The notes: a model not told the origin generated them from the letters alone. A stretch of DNA of 64,000 bases from Azospira restricta (GCF_016858125.1 NZ_CP064781.1:2117501-2181500); one strand, 5' to 3'; shown: positions 36,814-47,037, counted from the first letter of the stretch. Made by a program: numbers and translations.

Positions 36814-37931
36814 GCGTCGAGTTCCGCGCACACCGCGTCGGCGATCGCGAGCGCCGAGGTCAGCCCCGGCGATTCGATGCCGAAGAGGTTGACCAGCCCT
36901 CGCACGCCGTGCGTTTGCGGCCCCTGGATCAGGAAGTCGGCGGCCGGGTCCTGCGGGCCGGAAATCTTCGGCCGCACGCCGCAGTAGGCGGGGGCGAGCG
37001 CGCCGTCGGGCAGCCCCGGCCAGTAGCGGCGGACCTCGGCGTAGAAGCCGGTGCTGCGCTGCGGATCGACGGCGTAGTCGGGCGCGTCGATCCAGCCGCC
37101 CGGCAGCCATTCGACGTCGGGGCCGAAGCGCGCCTGGCCGCCGAGGTCCAGCGTCAGGTGCACGCCGAGGCCGCCGGGTTCCGGCAGCGGGTAGATCAGC
37201 CGCGAGAACGGCGCGCGACCGGCGAGGCCGTAGTAGTTGCCCTTCGCGTAGTGCGGCGTCGGGCAGTGTTCCGGCGGAAAGCCGATCAGGCGGCGCGCGA
37301 CCTGGGTCGCGGCGAGGCCGGCGGCGTTCACGACGAGGCGCGCCTTCAGCTGCGTCGTATCGCTGCCGCTGCCGACCTCCAGCACGATGCCGTCTGCTTC
37401 AATGCGGCCGCCGGCGACCGGGCTGTGCAGCGCGAGCAGCGCGCCGTCGCGCTCGGCGTCGCCCAGGAGCGCGAGCATGAAGCCGTGGCTGTCGACGATG
37501 CCGGTCGACGGCGAATGCAGCGCGGCGACGCAGGCGAGGTTCGGCTCCATCGCCTTCGCCTCGCCGGCGTCGATGAGGCGCAGGTCGCTCACGCCGTTGG
37601 CCTCGCCCTGCCGGCGCAGCGCTTCGAGCTTCGGCAGCTGTCCCGCGTGCGTGGCGACGATCAGCTTGCCGCAGCGGCGGTGCGCGACGTGGCGTTCGCC
37701 GCAATAGGCGTACAGCGCGTCGCGGCCGGCGACGCACAGCGCCGCCTTGCGCGATCCGCCCGGGTAGTAGAGCCCGGCGTGGATGACCTCGCTGTTGCGC
37801 GCGCTGGTCTCGCTGCCGAAGGCGTCGTGCCGTTCGAGGATGACGGCCTCGATGCCGCGCGCGGCGAGCGCCCGCGCGCAGGCGAGGCCGACGACGCCGG
37901 CGCCGATGATGGCGGCTGTGATCTGTTCCAT
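36810..37931 (-). CDS. FAD-dependent oxidoreductase, LhgO/DAO family
   Basis: Flavoenzyme of 373 aa. The N-terminal Rossmann motif is [29 protein letters not shown], followed by [18 protein letters not shown], which is typical of L-2-hydroxyglutarate oxidase-type members of the DAO family. [10 protein letters not shown] and [20 protein letters not shown] close the C-terminus. Substrate is probably a 2-hydroxy or 2-amino acid, but this is inference. ATG at 37931 is the family start. It is divergent from dusC with 59 bp between starts. Confidence 0.88.
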   Translation of the reverse strand: MEQITAAIIGAGVVGLACARALAARGIEAVILERHDAFGSETSARNSEVIHAGLYYPGGSRKAALCVAGRDALYAYCGERHVAHRRCGKLIVATHAGQLPKLEALRRQGEANGVSDLRLIDAGEAKAMEPNLACVAALHSPSTGIVDSHGFMLALLGDAERDGALLALHSPVAGGRIEADGIVLEVGSGSDTTQLKARLVVNAAGLAATQVARRLIGFPPEHCPTPHYAKGNYYGLAGRAPFSRLIYPLPEPGGLGVHLTLDLGGQARFGPDVEWLPGGWIDAPDYAVDPQRSTGFYAEVRRYWPGLPDGALAPAYCGVRPKISGPQDPAADFLIQGPQTHGVRGLVNLFGIESPGLTSALAIADAVCAELDA

Positions 37932-37990
37932 AGGGCGAGCATTGTAGAATAGCGGCCTTTTCCCGCGCTGCTTTCTCCCCCGATTTTTCC

Positions 37991-38959
37991 ATGTCCCGAC
38001 TGCTGCTCGCCCCGATGGAAGGCCTCGCCGACGACGTGCTGCGCGAGGTGCTGACGCGCGTCGGCGGCTACGACCACGCGGTGACCGAGTTCGTCCGCGT
38101 CTCCGGCACGCTGCTGCCGGCGCGCGCATTTACGCGGCTGTCGCCGGAGCTGCTGAACGGCGGGCGGACGACGGCAGGGACGCCGGTGGTCGTGCAGCTG
38201 CTCGGCAGCGACCCGGAATGTCTCGCGGCGAACGCCGCGCGGCTGGCGCGGCTGTCGCCGCCGGGGATCGACCTCAACTTCGGCTGCCCGGCGCCGACGG
38301 TGAACCGCCACCGCGGCGGCGCCGCGCTGCTCGGCGAACCGGAGCTGCTCTACGCGATCGTTTCCGCGGTGCGCGCGGCGGTGCCGGCGGACATCCCGGT
38401 GACCGCCAAGATGCGTCTCGGCATCGCCGACACCGCGCTGGCGATCGACTGCGCGCAAGCGCTCGCCGAAGGCGGCGCCCGGTCGCTGGTGGTGCATGCG
38501 CGGACCAAGGAGCAGGGCTACAAGCCGCCGGCGCACTGGGAATGGATCGCCGCGATCCGCGAGGCGGTGCGCGTGCCGGTGGTCGCCAACGGCGAGGTGT
38601 GGACGGTCGGCGACTGGCGCCGCTGCCGCGCGGTCAGCGGCTGCGCCGACGTCATGCTCGGCCGCGGCGCGGTGTCCGATCCGTATCTGGCGCAGCGCAT
38701 CCGCGGCGACGCGGCGCCGGCGCCGACCGCCGCCGAGTGGGCGGCGCTGCTGCCGCATCTCGCCGCCTTCTGGCAGGGCGTGCTGGCCAAGGTCGAGGCG
38801 CGCCACGCGCCGGGCCGCATCAAGCTGTGGCTCGGCTACCTGCGCCGCACCTGGGCGGAAGCCGAGGCGCTGTACGCGGCGCTGCGGCCGCTGCGGCAGC
38901 CGGCCGAGGTCACCGCGCTGCTCGCCGGCTTCGTGCCGACGTTGCGCGAGGCTGCCTGA
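37991..38959 (+). CDS. dusC: tRNA-dihydrouridine(16) synthase
   Basis: Flavin-dependent tRNA-modifying enzyme of 322 aa. [33 protein letters not shown] and [22 protein letters not shown] (with the catalytic Cys) are DusC-type signatures; [19 protein letters not shown] and [10 protein letters not shown] mark the FMN and phosphate sites. Length is typical. The stop overlaps the ATG of the next methyltransferase gene, so two tRNA-modification-like enzymes are translationally coupled. Confidence 0.94.
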   Translation: MSRLLLAPMEGLADDVLREVLTRVGGYDHAVTEFVRVSGTLLPARAFTRLSPELLNGGRTTAGTPVVVQLLGSDPECLAANAARLARLSPPGIDLNFGCPAPTVNRHRGGAALLGEPELLYAIVSAVRAAVPADIPVTAKMRLGIADTALAIDCAQALAEGGARSLVVHARTKEQGYKPPAHWEWIAAIREAVRVPVVANGEVWTVGDWRRCRAVSGCADVMLGRGAVSDPYLAQRIRGDAAPAPTAAEWAALLPHLAAFWQGVLAKVEARHAPGRIKLWLGYLRRTWAEAEALYAALRPLRQPAEVTALLAGFVPTLREAA

Positions 38960-39630
38960 TGTACGCCAACTCGCGCGTGCCGCAGAGCGCGCAGACCGGC
39001 ATCCACGAGCGCCTCGCCGAGCTCGTCGACCGCCACCGGCGCGAACCCTTCCGCAAGCCGATCCTCGACTACAACCGCGCCGCGTTCGCGACCGCGATGG
39101 CGGCGTGGGGCAACGCGCGCCCGCTGATCCTCGACGCCGCCTGCGGCACCGGCGCGTCCAGCGTGCTGCTCGGCGAACGCAATCCGGACTGCTTCGTCAT
39201 CGGCGTCGACCAGTCGGAGGACCGGCTGACGACGGCGAAGGGCGAGCTGCCGGCGAACCTCTGCCTGGTGCGCGCCGACCTCGTCGACTTCTGGCGCCTG
39301 CTCGCCGAACGCGGCGTGACGCTCGAGCGCCACTGCCTGTTCTACCCGAACCCGTGGCCGAAGATCGGGCATCTCGCGCGGCGCTGGCACGGGCACGCGG
39401 TGTTCCCGGTGCTGCCGCAGTTGGGCGGCGTGATCGAGTGCCGCAGCAACTGGCGCATCTACGTCGAGGAGTTCGCCTTTGCGCTGGGCCGCGTGCTCGG
39501 GCGTGACATCGCGTGGGAGGAATTCGTCCCGGACGAGCCCGTCTCGCCGTTCGAACGCAAGTACTGCGACTCGGGGCAGCCGCTCTACCGCTGCGTGGTC
39601 GACCTGCGCGACCGGCGGGGCGCGGCGTGA
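38959..39630 (+). CDS. TrmB-like SAM-dependent methyltransferase
   Basis: Protein of 223 aa resembling tRNA (guanine-N7)-methyltransferases. The SAM loop is LILDAACGTGASSVLLGERNPDCFVIGVDQSEDRL, and the TrmB-type segment is LFYPNPWPKIGHLARRWHGHAVFPVLPQL. The N-terminus differs from classical TrmB (for example the FRKPILDYNR lead-in), so it may be a paralogue with another target. ATG at 38959 overlaps the dusC stop; its own stop overlaps the next GTG. Confidence 0.8.
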   Translation: MYANSRVPQSAQTGIHERLAELVDRHRREPFRKPILDYNRAAFATAMAAWGNARPLILDAACGTGASSVLLGERNPDCFVIGVDQSEDRLTTAKGELPANLCLVRADLVDFWRLLAERGVTLERHCLFYPNPWPKIGHLARRWHGHAVFPVLPQLGGVIECRSNWRIYVEEFAFALGRVLGRDIAWEEFVPDEPVSPFERKYCDSGQPLYRCVVDLRDRRGAA

Positions 39631-39959
39631 GCGACGCCAGTCCCTGCACCACCTGCGGCGCCTGCTGCGCTGCCTTCCGCGTCGATTTCCACCCGGCCGA
39701 GCTGGCCGGCCGCGCCTTCGCCTGGGCCGGCGGCGTGCCGCCGGCGCTGACCGTGCCGGTCACCGCGCAGCTGGTGCGCATGCACGGCACCGACACCTCG
39801 CCGCCGCGCTGCGCGGCGCTGTCGGGCGAGGTCGGTGCGCAGGTCGCGTGCACGATCTACGACGCGCGGCCGTCGCCGTGCCGCGAGTTCGACATCCACC
39901 ACGACGCCTGCGCCCGCGCGCGGGCGCGCCACGGCCTGCCCCCGCTCGGTCTTGCATAA
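39627..39959 (+). CDS. YkgJ-type Cys-cluster protein (putative metal chelator)
   Basis: Protein of 110 aa. CTTCGACCAAFRV at the N-terminus and CAALSGEVGAQVACTIYDARPSPCREFD carry the eight or so Cys of the YkgJ/UPF0153 family, thought to bind zinc or an iron-sulfur cluster. GTG at 39627 overlaps the preceding methyltransferase stop. It ends the dusC transcript. Confidence 0.85.
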   Translation: MSDASPCTTCGACCAAFRVDFHPAELAGRAFAWAGGVPPALTVPVTAQLVRMHGTDTSPPRCAALSGEVGAQVACTIYDARPSPCREFDIHHDACARARARHGLPPLGLA

Positions 39960-39970
39960 GACAGAGATGC

Positions 39971-40227
39971 GGTGGACTTATCCCCGCCGCGGTCGAGCAA
40001 GTCTGTGGAAAAGTCCTGAACAAGTGGCGTAAGCGACTGAGCCGGCGACGGAAAAAGGCGTTGCCAAAAATTTGTGCAAGCCCCGTGCGACAAGCGATTC
40101 CCGCGATTTCGATCTTCCCATAAGGCGGAGTTATCCCCGCCGGTGTGGGGCAAGTCTGTGGATAAGCACTGGATAAGCGGGGCAAGCGCCTGAGGCGGAA
40201 CGGAAAAAACGGGCTGCCGAAAAAATG
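39971..40227. repeat. Duplicated ~100-bp non-coding segment with DnaA-box match
   Basis: Unit A (39971-40071) and unit B (40124-40227) are imperfect direct copies that share CTTATCCCCGCC or GTTATCCCCGCC, CAAGTCTGTGGA(A/T)AAG, an AAGCG...CTGAG stretch and GACGGAAAAA or AACGGAAAAA. Unit B contains TGTGGATAA at 40157-40165, the exact complement of the DnaA-box consensus TTATCCACA, and several near matches occur. No gene fits this 313-bp spacer. Confidence 0.7.
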
Positions 40228-40272
40228 GGCGGCGGCCTTGCCAGCGGTGCGCGCGCGGCGCAGGCTTGGCCG

Positions 40273-41343
40273 ATGGAGATGACTTCCGCTACGCCCCTCG
40301 TCCTCTTCGGCGCCTGCGACCGCCACAACCTCGGCGACCTGCTGCTGGCCGAGGTCGCCGCGCGGCGCGCGGCGCCGCGGCCGTGCCTGTTCGCCGGGCT
40401 GCGCGCGGCGGACCTGCGCGCCGTCGGCGGTCGCGCCGTCGCGCCGATCGGCGAACTGATCGCGCAGTGGCCGCGGCGTTTCGGCGCGGCGCCGCTCGAA
40501 GTGCTGCACGTCGGCGGCGAGGTGCTCGACACCGACGCCTGGGAGGCGGCGGTGATGCTGCTGCCGGCCGCCGAGGCCGCGTCGCGCATCGCCGCGCTCG
40601 ATCGCCGGCCGCGGGCGCGGGCGGCGTGGGCGGCGGAATTCCTCGGCTGCGCGCGGCGGGCGCCCTACGTCCTCGCCGGCGACGCGGGAATCGCCACTGC
40701 CTTCCGTGCCGTCGGCGGCGTCGGGCTGGCGCAGCGGCCGCCGGCGTTCCGCCGGGAAATCGCCGCGGCGCTGCGCGCGGCGCGCGCGGTCACCGTGCGC
40801 GACCGCGCGACGCAAGCGGCGCTCGCTGCCGAAGGCGTCGCCGCCGGCCTCGAACCCGACCCGGTGGCGCAGGCGGCGGACCTCCTCGCCGAGCTCGTCG
40901 CCGGTGCGCCGCGCGCGGCCGGCGACTACCTCGCGGTGCAGTGCGCCGCGGACTTCGCCGACGATGCGACGCTCGCCGCGCTCGCCGGCGTGCTCGACGC
41001 AAGTGGTCTGCCGGTGCGTTTCTTCGCCGCCGGCCTGGCGCCCTGGCACGACGACCTGGCGCTCTACCGCCGGCTGGCGGCACGGCTGCGCGTGCCGGCG
41101 GCGGTGGTCGGCAGCGCCGCGGTGCGCGACACCTGCGCGCTGATCGCCGGCGCCCGCGGCTGTCTCGCCTCCAGCCTGCACGCGCTGCTCGTCGCCGGTG
41201 CCTTCGCGGTGCCGGCGCTCGGCCTCGCCGCGCGCCCGGGCGGGGCGGCCAAGCTGTGGGCGTACGCGGCGACCTGGGGCGGCTTCGAGGTGGCGGCGGT
41301 GGCGGAGCTGGCCGGCCGGCGGCTGCCGCTTTTCCGAGCCTGA
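40273..41343 (+). CDS. Polysaccharide pyruvyl transferase family protein
   Basis: Protein of 356 aa. The N-terminal FGACDRHNLGDLLLAE carries the GD-x-L start of the PF04230 family, and ARGCLASSLHALLVAGAFAVPALGLAARPG carries the S-x-H-x-x-x-x-A-x-x-x-x-x-P core. LHVGGEVLDTD and VRDRATQAAL fit the same fold. It probably modifies a surface glycan with pyruvate or acts as a related glycosyltransferase-like enzyme. It stands alone, without other glycan genes nearby. ATG at 40273 (MEMTS) was chosen since the frame upstream lies in the duplicated non-coding region. Confidence 0.75.
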   Translation: MEMTSATPLVLFGACDRHNLGDLLLAEVAARRAAPRPCLFAGLRAADLRAVGGRAVAPIGELIAQWPRRFGAAPLEVLHVGGEVLDTDAWEAAVMLLPAAEAASRIAALDRRPRARAAWAAEFLGCARRAPYVLAGDAGIATAFRAVGGVGLAQRPPAFRREIAAALRAARAVTVRDRATQAALAAEGVAAGLEPDPVAQAADLLAELVAGAPRAAGDYLAVQCAADFADDATLAALAGVLDASGLPVRFFAAGLAPWHDDLALYRRLAARLRVPAAVVGSAAVRDTCALIAGARGCLASSLHALLVAGAFAVPALGLAARPGGAAKLWAYAATWGGFEVAAVAELAGRRLPLFRA

Positions 41344-41391
41344 TTCGCCGCCGGCCGCAGCGTCGGTGCCGCGGCCGGAACGCGCTGCCGG

Positions 41392-41420
41392 TTGATTGAA
41401 AATAAGGTAAAAGATAATAT
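41392..41420 (+). promoter_or_regulatory. Probable promoter of acnB
   Basis: TTGATT at 41392-41397 and TAATAT at 41415-41420 with a 17-bp spacer lie in a short, very AT-rich island (about 41390-41430) inside a GC-rich region, about 120 bp before the acnB start. Confidence 0.45.
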
Positions 41421-41537
41421 ATATAAGACTGACAGCAAGTCTCCCCGAACCTGAGCCAAAAGCCGGTGTCCGAGGGTTTTGCGCCATGTCGTAGAATTGC
41501 GTTTTTTCGAGCCACCCGTTATCGAAAGGAAGTCGCC

Positions 41538-44135
41538 GTGCTTGAAGCCTATCGCGCCCACGTCGCTGAACGTGCTGCCCTCGGTATCCCCCCGCTGCCG
41601 CTGTCGAAGCAACAGACCACCGAGCTGGTCGCGCTGCTGAAGAATCCGCCGAAGGGCGAGGAGGCCGCACTGGTCGAGCTGATCACCTACCGCGTGCCGG
41701 CCGGCGTGGATGACGCGGCCAAGGTCAAGGCCGAGTTCCTGGCGAAAGTCGCCAAGGGCGAGGAGAGCTGCGCGCTGATCTCCAAGGAGAAGGCGACCGA
41801 GCTGCTCGGCACGATGCTCGGCGGCTTCAACGTCAAGCCGCTGATCGACCTGCTCGCCGACGCCGCGGTCGGCGCGGTGGCCGCCGAAGGCCTGAAGAAG
41901 ACGCTGCTGGTGTTCGACTACTTCCACGACGTCGCCGAGCTGGCCAAGAAGGGCAACGCCAACGCCAAGGCGGTGATGCAGAGCTGGGCCGACGCCGAGT
42001 GGTTCACCTCGCGTCCGGAAGTGCCGGCGTCCCAAAAACTGACCGTGTTCAAGGTGACGGGTGAGACCAACACCGACGACCTGTCGCCGGCCCCGGATGC
42101 CTGGTCGCGTCCGGACATCCCGCTGCACGCGCTGGCCATGCTGAAGAACCCGCGTCCGGGCATCGAGGCCGACGAGCCGGGCACCCGCGGCCCGATCAAG
42201 CAGCTCGAGAAGCTCGCCGCCAAGGGCAACCTGATCGCCTACGTCGGCGACGTCGTCGGCACGGGTTCCTCGCGCAAGTCGGCGACCAACTCGGTGCTGT
42301 GGTTCACCGGCGAAGACATCCCGTTCGTGCCGAACAAGCGCTTCGGCGGCGTCTGCCTCGGTTCCAAGATCGCCCCGATCTTCTTCAACACGATGGAAGA
42401 CGCCGGCGCGCTGCCGATCGAGATCGACGCCGGCCAGATGGACATGGGCGACGAGATCGAGCTGAAGATCGACGCCGCTTCCGGCAAGGTCACCGCCACC
42501 AAGAACGGCGCGACGATCGCCGAGTCGCAGCTGAAGACCCTGGTCATCCTCGACGAAGTCCGTGCCGGCGGCCGCATTCCGCTGATCATCGGCCGCGGCC
42601 TGACGACCAAGGCGCGTGAAGCGCTCGGCCTCGCCCCGTCGACGCTGTTCCGCCTGCCGCAGCAGCCGAACGATCCGGGCAAGGGTTACTCGCTGGCGCA
42701 GAAGATGGTCGGCCGCGCCTGCGGTCTGCCGGAAGGCAAGGGCATTCTGCCGGGCACCTACTGCGAGCCGAAGATGACCACCGTCGGCTCCCAGGACACC
42801 ACCGGCCCGATGACCCGCGACGAACTGAAGGACCTCGCCTGCCTCGGCTTCTCGGCCGACCTGGTGATGCAGTCGTTCTGCCACACCGCCGCCTATCCGA
42901 AGCTGGTCGACGTCAAGATGCACCGCGAACTGCCGTCGTTCATCTCGACCCGCGGCGGCGTCGCGCTGCGTCCGGGCGACGGCGTCATCCACTCGTGGCT
43001 GAACCGCCTGCTGCTGCCGGACACCGTCGGCACCGGCGGCGACTCGCACACCCGCTTCCCGATCGGCATCTCCTTCCCGGCCGGCTCCGGCCTGGTCGCC
43101 TTCGCCGCCGCCACCGGCGTCATGCCGCTGGACATGCCGGAATCGGTGCTGGTCCGCTTCAAGGGCAAGATGCAGCCCGGCATCACGCTGCGCGACCTGG
43201 TCAACGCCATCCCGCTGTACGCGATCAAGGCCGGCCTCTTGACCGTCGAGAAGAAGGGCAAGAAGAACATCTTCTCCGGCCGCATCCTCGAAATCGAAGG
43301 CCTGCCGGATCTCAAGGTCGAACAGGCCTTCGAGCTGTCGGATGCCGCCGCCGAGCGTTCGGCCGCCGCCTGCGCGGTGGCGCTGAACAAGGAGCCGATC
43401 GTCGAGTACATGCGCTCGAACATCACGCTGATGAAGTGGATGATCGCCGAGGGCTATCAGGATGCGCGCACGCTGCGCCGCCGCATCAAGGCGATGGAAG
43501 AGTGGATCGCCAACGGCACGCTGCTGAAGGCCGACGCCGGCGCCGAGTACGCCGCCGTGATCGAGATCGACCTGGCCGACGTCAAGGAGCCGATCGTCGC
43601 CTGCCCGAACGACCCGGACGACGTGAAGGTGCTGTCCGAAGTCGCCGGCGACAAGATCGACGAAGTCTTCGTCGGTTCGTGCATGACCAACATCGGCCAC
43701 TTCCGTGCCGCCGGCAAGGTCCTCGAAGGCAAGTCGGACATCCCGACCCGCCTGTGGATCGCGCCGCCGACCAAGATGGACGCCCTCATCCTCACGGAAG
43801 AAGGCTACTACTCGGTGCTCGGCAAGGCCGGCGCCCGCATGGAAATGCCGGGCTGCTCGCTGTGCATGGGCAACCAGGCGCAGATCCGCAAGGGCAGCAC
43901 CGCGATGTCGACCTCGACGCGCAACTTCCCGAACCGCCTCGGCATCGACACCCGCGTCTACCTGGGTTCCGCCGAACTGGCCGCGATGTGCGCGCTGATG
44001 GGCAAGATCCCGACGGTCGCCGAGTACATGGAGCAGATCCAGGTGGTGAACGCCAAGGCCGCCGACATCTACCGCTACATGAACTTCGACCAGATCCAGG
44101 ACTTCGTCGAGGTCGCGGCGACGGTCGACGCCTGA
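41538..44135 (+). CDS. acnB: Aconitate hydratase B (2-methylisocitrate dehydratase)
   Basis: TCA-cycle aconitase of 865 aa of the AcnB type. The HEAT-like N-terminus begins [21 protein letters not shown], the swivel domain carries [24 protein letters not shown], and the cluster ligands are Cys715 in [11 protein letters not shown] and Cys773/Cys776 in [13 protein letters not shown]. The start is GTG at 41538 with AAAGGAAG upstream. Codon use is more biased than its neighbours, as expected for a highly expressed gene. It is monocistronic, with an AT-rich promoter region and a strong terminator. Confidence 0.97.
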   Translation: MLEAYRAHVAERAALGIPPLPLSKQQTTELVALLKNPPKGEEAALVELITYRVPAGVDDAAKVKAEFLAKVAKGEESCALISKEKATELLGTMLGGFNVKPLIDLLADAAVGAVAAEGLKKTLLVFDYFHDVAELAKKGNANAKAVMQSWADAEWFTSRPEVPASQKLTVFKVTGETNTDDLSPAPDAWSRPDIPLHALAMLKNPRPGIEADEPGTRGPIKQLEKLAAKGNLIAYVGDVVGTGSSRKSATNSVLWFTGEDIPFVPNKRFGGVCLGSKIAPIFFNTMEDAGALPIEIDAGQMDMGDEIELKIDAASGKVTATKNGATIAESQLKTLVILDEVRAGGRIPLIIGRGLTTKAREALGLAPSTLFRLPQQPNDPGKGYSLAQKMVGRACGLPEGKGILPGTYCEPKMTTVGSQDTTGPMTRDELKDLACLGFSADLVMQSFCHTAAYPKLVDVKMHRELPSFISTRGGVALRPGDGVIHSWLNRLLLPDTVGTGGDSHTRFPIGISFPAGSGLVAFAAATGVMPLDMPESVLVRFKGKMQPGITLRDLVNAIPLYAIKAGLLTVEKKGKKNIFSGRILEIEGLPDLKVEQAFELSDAAAERSAAACAVALNKEPIVEYMRSNITLMKWMIAEGYQDARTLRRRIKAMEEWIANGTLLKADAGAEYAAVIEIDLADVKEPIVACPNDPDDVKVLSEVAGDKIDEVFVGSCMTNIGHFRAAGKVLEGKSDIPTRLWIAPPTKMDALILTEEGYYSVLGKAGARMEMPGCSLCMGNQAQIRKGSTAMSTSTRNFPNRLGIDTRVYLGSAELAAMCALMGKIPTVAEYMEQIQVVNAKAADIYRYMNFDQIQDFVEVAATVDA

Positions 44136-44160
44136 TCGCTCGGTCTTTCCGGCCAAGGAA

Positions 44161-44185
44161 CGGCGCCCCGCGGGGCGCCGTTTTT
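44161..44185 (+). terminator. Rho-independent terminator of acnB
   Basis: CGGCGCCCCG/CGGGGCGCCG forms a 10-bp perfect stem with no free loop at full pairing (in practice an inner tetraloop), directly followed by TTTTT. Confidence 0.88.
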
Positions 44186-44395
44186 CATGGTGGCTTGCCC
44201 CGCATCGTGGGCGCGGGTGAGCGAACGCCTGCTGGGTCGTGGTCGCACTGCCAACGCTTCCTGTATGCGAGCGGGTTTTCTCCGGTAGAGTTCGAACGGC
44301 GCTATCTCAACCGGTAACTGCGCGTCAGCCGCTACCGGCGCGATTCATCGACGGTGACGCGGCCCCCATCATCGATAACGACAACGGAGACATGG

Positions 44396-46132
44396 ATGAG
44401 CAAAGCAACCTGGAACGCCCAAGCGGCGAGCGGCGACTGGAACACGGCAAGCAACTGGACCCCTGCCGAGGTGCCCATGGACAAGGCCGCTTTCGCCGCC
44501 TCGTCGCAGACGATGATCGGCTTTTCGCAGGCGGCAGGTACTGCAGTGGGCAGCATCGAGTTTGCCGCCGGCGCGCCGGCCTACACCTTCACGTTCGGCG
44601 CCGCTTCGCCCGCCTCGCCGACGCTGGCGATCACCGGCGCCGGCGTTGCCAACGCGTCGATGAGCCAGCAGAGTTTCATCGTTGCCGCCGCCAGCGCGGG
44701 CTACCAGAATCCGCAGCTCGAGTTCACGAACTCCGCGTCGGCGGGCGGCAGCAACAACTTCTACTGCGCCGGTCCGGCGACGCAGCAGGATTACGGCGGC
44801 GGCGTCATCCGCTTCGTCGATACCTCCTCCGCCGGCAGTGCCAGCTTCATGGCCTGGACCGGCGCCGGCACGCCCCCGAAGAGCGGCAGCACGGTGGGCG
44901 GCGAGATCAGCTTCGGCGATTCGTCGACGGCGGATTCGGCCAGCTTCACCATCTACGGCAGCCTCGGCAGCGACGGCGACACCTTCGGCAATGCCGTCTT
45001 CCACGACAATTCGACCGCGGCCTACGCCACCTTCACCAACATCGGCGGCACCGTCTCCGGCGGCGACGGCGGCAACACGCAGTTCTACGACAACTCGACC
45101 GCCGCCGGCGCCCATTTCTACAATAAGGGCGGCAGCTGCAGCCAGGCCAACGGCGGCGACGTCGCCTTCGACGGCACGGCCAACGGCGGCAACGGCCACT
45201 TCTACAACTACGCCGCCCCGGCCGCCGGTGCCTACGGCGGCGTCACCAGCTTCAACAACAACCCGCCCGAGGTGACGACGGGCGGAGCCTCGGCCGGCAA
45301 CGGCGCCTATTTCAATTTCGGCGCGCGCGGCGGCGCACAGGGCGGCGGCGGCCACGTCGAGTTCACCGCCAAACACGGCTCGCCGACCGCGGCCAGCGGC
45401 ACCTTCAACAACTACGGCAGCGAGATCAAGGGCAATTCCAGCGCCGGCCACACGATCTTCTCGATCAGCCTGCCGACCCGCTACTCCCCGACGGCGGGCA
45501 ACGCCACCTTCTACAACCACCCCGCGCCGGTGGCGGGCGGCGCGGCCGGCTTCACCGAGTTCTCGGTCTATGGCAGCAGCCAATCCGGTGCCGGCCAGGG
45601 CAGCGACGGCGGCAATGTACCCACCGCCGGCAACGGCACCTTCTACAACCTGGGCGCCTACCTGGAAGGCGCTGCCGGCGGCTACACGACCTTCTCCGGC
45701 ACGTCGAGCGCGGGCAGCGCCGTCCTCGTCGCCTACGGCGGCACCGACGGCGGCTACGGCGGCAAGATCGCGTTCTACGACAATGCCTCGGGCGGGACGG
45801 CGAGCGTCTATCTGGCAGACAACGGCGAACTGGATCTCAGCTACCACAGCGGCGGGGTTACCCTCGGCAACCTCGACCTGGCCGGCGGCATCCTCCGCGT
45901 CCAGCTCGGTGCCAACCCGACCAGTCTCGCGCTGAGCGGCGAGCTGGCCATCCGCGACTACACGACCTTCTCCTTCCAGGGGAGTGGAGTCGCCTCCGGC
46001 ACGCCTTACACGATCCTCAGCGCGCCGAACCTCTCCGATTTCTCGGCGGATCAATTCGCCGGCAACAGCGTGGACGGCATGACGCCGACCTTCGCCATCG
46101 TCGGCAACGATCTGCAGGTGACGTTTGCTTAG
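44396..46132 (+). CDS. Repetitive Gly/Ser/Asn-rich beta-solenoid-like protein
   Basis: Protein of 578 aa of unknown function. It opens with WNAQAASGDWNTASNWTPAEVP, a motif seen at the start of passenger-type repeats in autotransporters and PEP-CTERM proteins. The middle is built of irregular repeats of 20-30 residues with Phe/Tyr-Asp-Asn-Ser-Thr-Ala-Ala and F-x-N units (VFHDNSTAAYATF, QFYDNSTAAGAHF, TFYNHPAP, TFYNLGAY). The C-terminus (LDLAGGILRVQLGANPTSLALSGELAI ... VTFA) resembles the end of such passengers, but there is no beta-barrel, no PEP-CTERM tail and no N-terminal signal peptide. ATG at 44396 follows CGGAGACATGG. Export route is unclear. Confidence 0.7.
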   Translation: MSKATWNAQAASGDWNTASNWTPAEVPMDKAAFAASSQTMIGFSQAAGTAVGSIEFAAGAPAYTFTFGAASPASPTLAITGAGVANASMSQQSFIVAAASAGYQNPQLEFTNSASAGGSNNFYCAGPATQQDYGGGVIRFVDTSSAGSASFMAWTGAGTPPKSGSTVGGEISFGDSSTADSASFTIYGSLGSDGDTFGNAVFHDNSTAAYATFTNIGGTVSGGDGGNTQFYDNSTAAGAHFYNKGGSCSQANGGDVAFDGTANGGNGHFYNYAAPAAGAYGGVTSFNNNPPEVTTGGASAGNGAYFNFGARGGAQGGGGHVEFTAKHGSPTAASGTFNNYGSEIKGNSSAGHTIFSISLPTRYSPTAGNATFYNHPAPVAGGAAGFTEFSVYGSSQSGAGQGSDGGNVPTAGNGTFYNLGAYLEGAAGGYTTFSGTSSAGSAVLVAYGGTDGGYGGKIAFYDNASGGTASVYLADNGELDLSYHSGGVTLGNLDLAGGILRVQLGANPTSLALSGELAIRDYTTFSFQGSGVASGTPYTILSAPNLSDFSADQFAGNSVDGMTPTFAIVGNDLQVTFA

Positions 46133-47037
46133 CCGTCCGCCAGCCGCTGCCGCAACCGCGGCACCGCCCAGTCGACGAAGCTGCGCAGGCGCGAGGAAAG
46201 CAGGCGCGAGTGCGGGTAGACCAGCTGCACCGGGATCGGCGGCGGTTCGAAATCCTGCAGCACCCGCCGCAGCGTGCCGGCGGCGAGCGCGTCGCGCACC
46301 TGGTAGTCGAGGAACATCCCGCAGCCGAGCCCCTTGCCGCAGGCATCGAGGGCGACGTTGATCTGGTTGGTGGCGAGCAGGCCCTTGATCGGCACGCGGA
46401 TCGTTTTGCCGCCGTCGTCGCCGCCGGCGAATTCCCATTCGCTGCCGGGGGCGACGCCGAGGAACTGCAGGCAGCGGTGCCCGGCCAGGTCCTCCGGCCG
46501 CCGCGGCGTGCCGGCGCGGCGCAGGTAGGCCGGGCTGGCGCAGACGACGCGGCGCGTCGTGCCGAGCGGCACGGCGACCAGCGACGAGTCGCGCAGGTGG
46601 CCGATGCGGATCGCCGCGTCCATGCCTTCGTCGAGCAGGTCGACGACGCGGTCGAAGAGCATCAGTTCGGCATGGACCGCCGGATGAACGGCGAGGAAGT
46701 CGCTGAGCACCGGCCCGACGTGCAGGCGGCCGAACATTACCGGCGCGGTGATCGCCAGCCGGCCGGCCGGCGTCGCCTGCCGCGCCGAGAGGGCGGCCTC
46801 GGCTTCCTCGACTTCGGCCAGCACGCGCCGGCAGCGCGCGAAGTACTCGCGCCCCTCGTCGGTCAGCGCGATGCGGCGCGTCGTGCGGTTGAGCAGGCGC
46901 GTGCCGAGTGCGCCTTCGAGCGTTGCCAGCGAGCGCACCACCGAGGTCAGCGAGGTGTCGAGCGCGGCGGCGGCAGCCGTCAGGCTGCCCGCCTCGACGA
47001 TGCGCACAAAGGTCTCCATGGCCCGCAGCTTGTCCAT
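46129..47037 (-). CDS. LysR family transcriptional regulator
   Basis: Regulator of 302 aa. The winged helix is MDKLRAMETFVRIVEAGSLTAAAAALDTSLTSVVRSLATLEGALGTRLLNRTTRRIALTDEG, followed by a substrate-binding domain with HAELMLFDRVVDLLDEGMDAAIRIGHLRDSSL. It belongs to the CrgA/PecT-like subgroup. The gene is divergent from the PPOX-type and GST genes, which are its likely targets. Its end overlaps the repetitive-protein gene tail to tail by 4 bp. Confidence 0.94.
   Translation of the reverse strand: MDKLRAMETFVRIVEAGSLTAAAAALDTSLTSVVRSLATLEGALGTRLLNRTTRRIALTDEGREYFARCRRVLAEVEEAEAALSARQATPAGRLAITAPVMFGRLHVGPVLSDFLAVHPAVHAELMLFDRVVDLLDEGMDAAIRIGHLRDSSLVAVPLGTTRRVVCASPAYLRRAGTPRRPEDLAGHRCLQFLGVAPGSEWEFAGGDDGGKTIRVPIKGLLATNQINVALDACGKGLGCGMFLDYQVRDALAAGTLRRVLQDFEPPPIPVQLVYPHSRLLSSRLRSFVDWAVPRLRQRLADG

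Noticed and set aside
39971-40227. Duplicated DnaA-box region considered as oriC
   Set aside because: dnaA, dnaN, gyrB, parA and rpmH are all absent, and only one exact box is present.
44396-46132. Repetitive protein considered as a classical type V autotransporter
   Set aside because: No signal peptide and no C-terminal beta-barrel; length after the repeats is too short.
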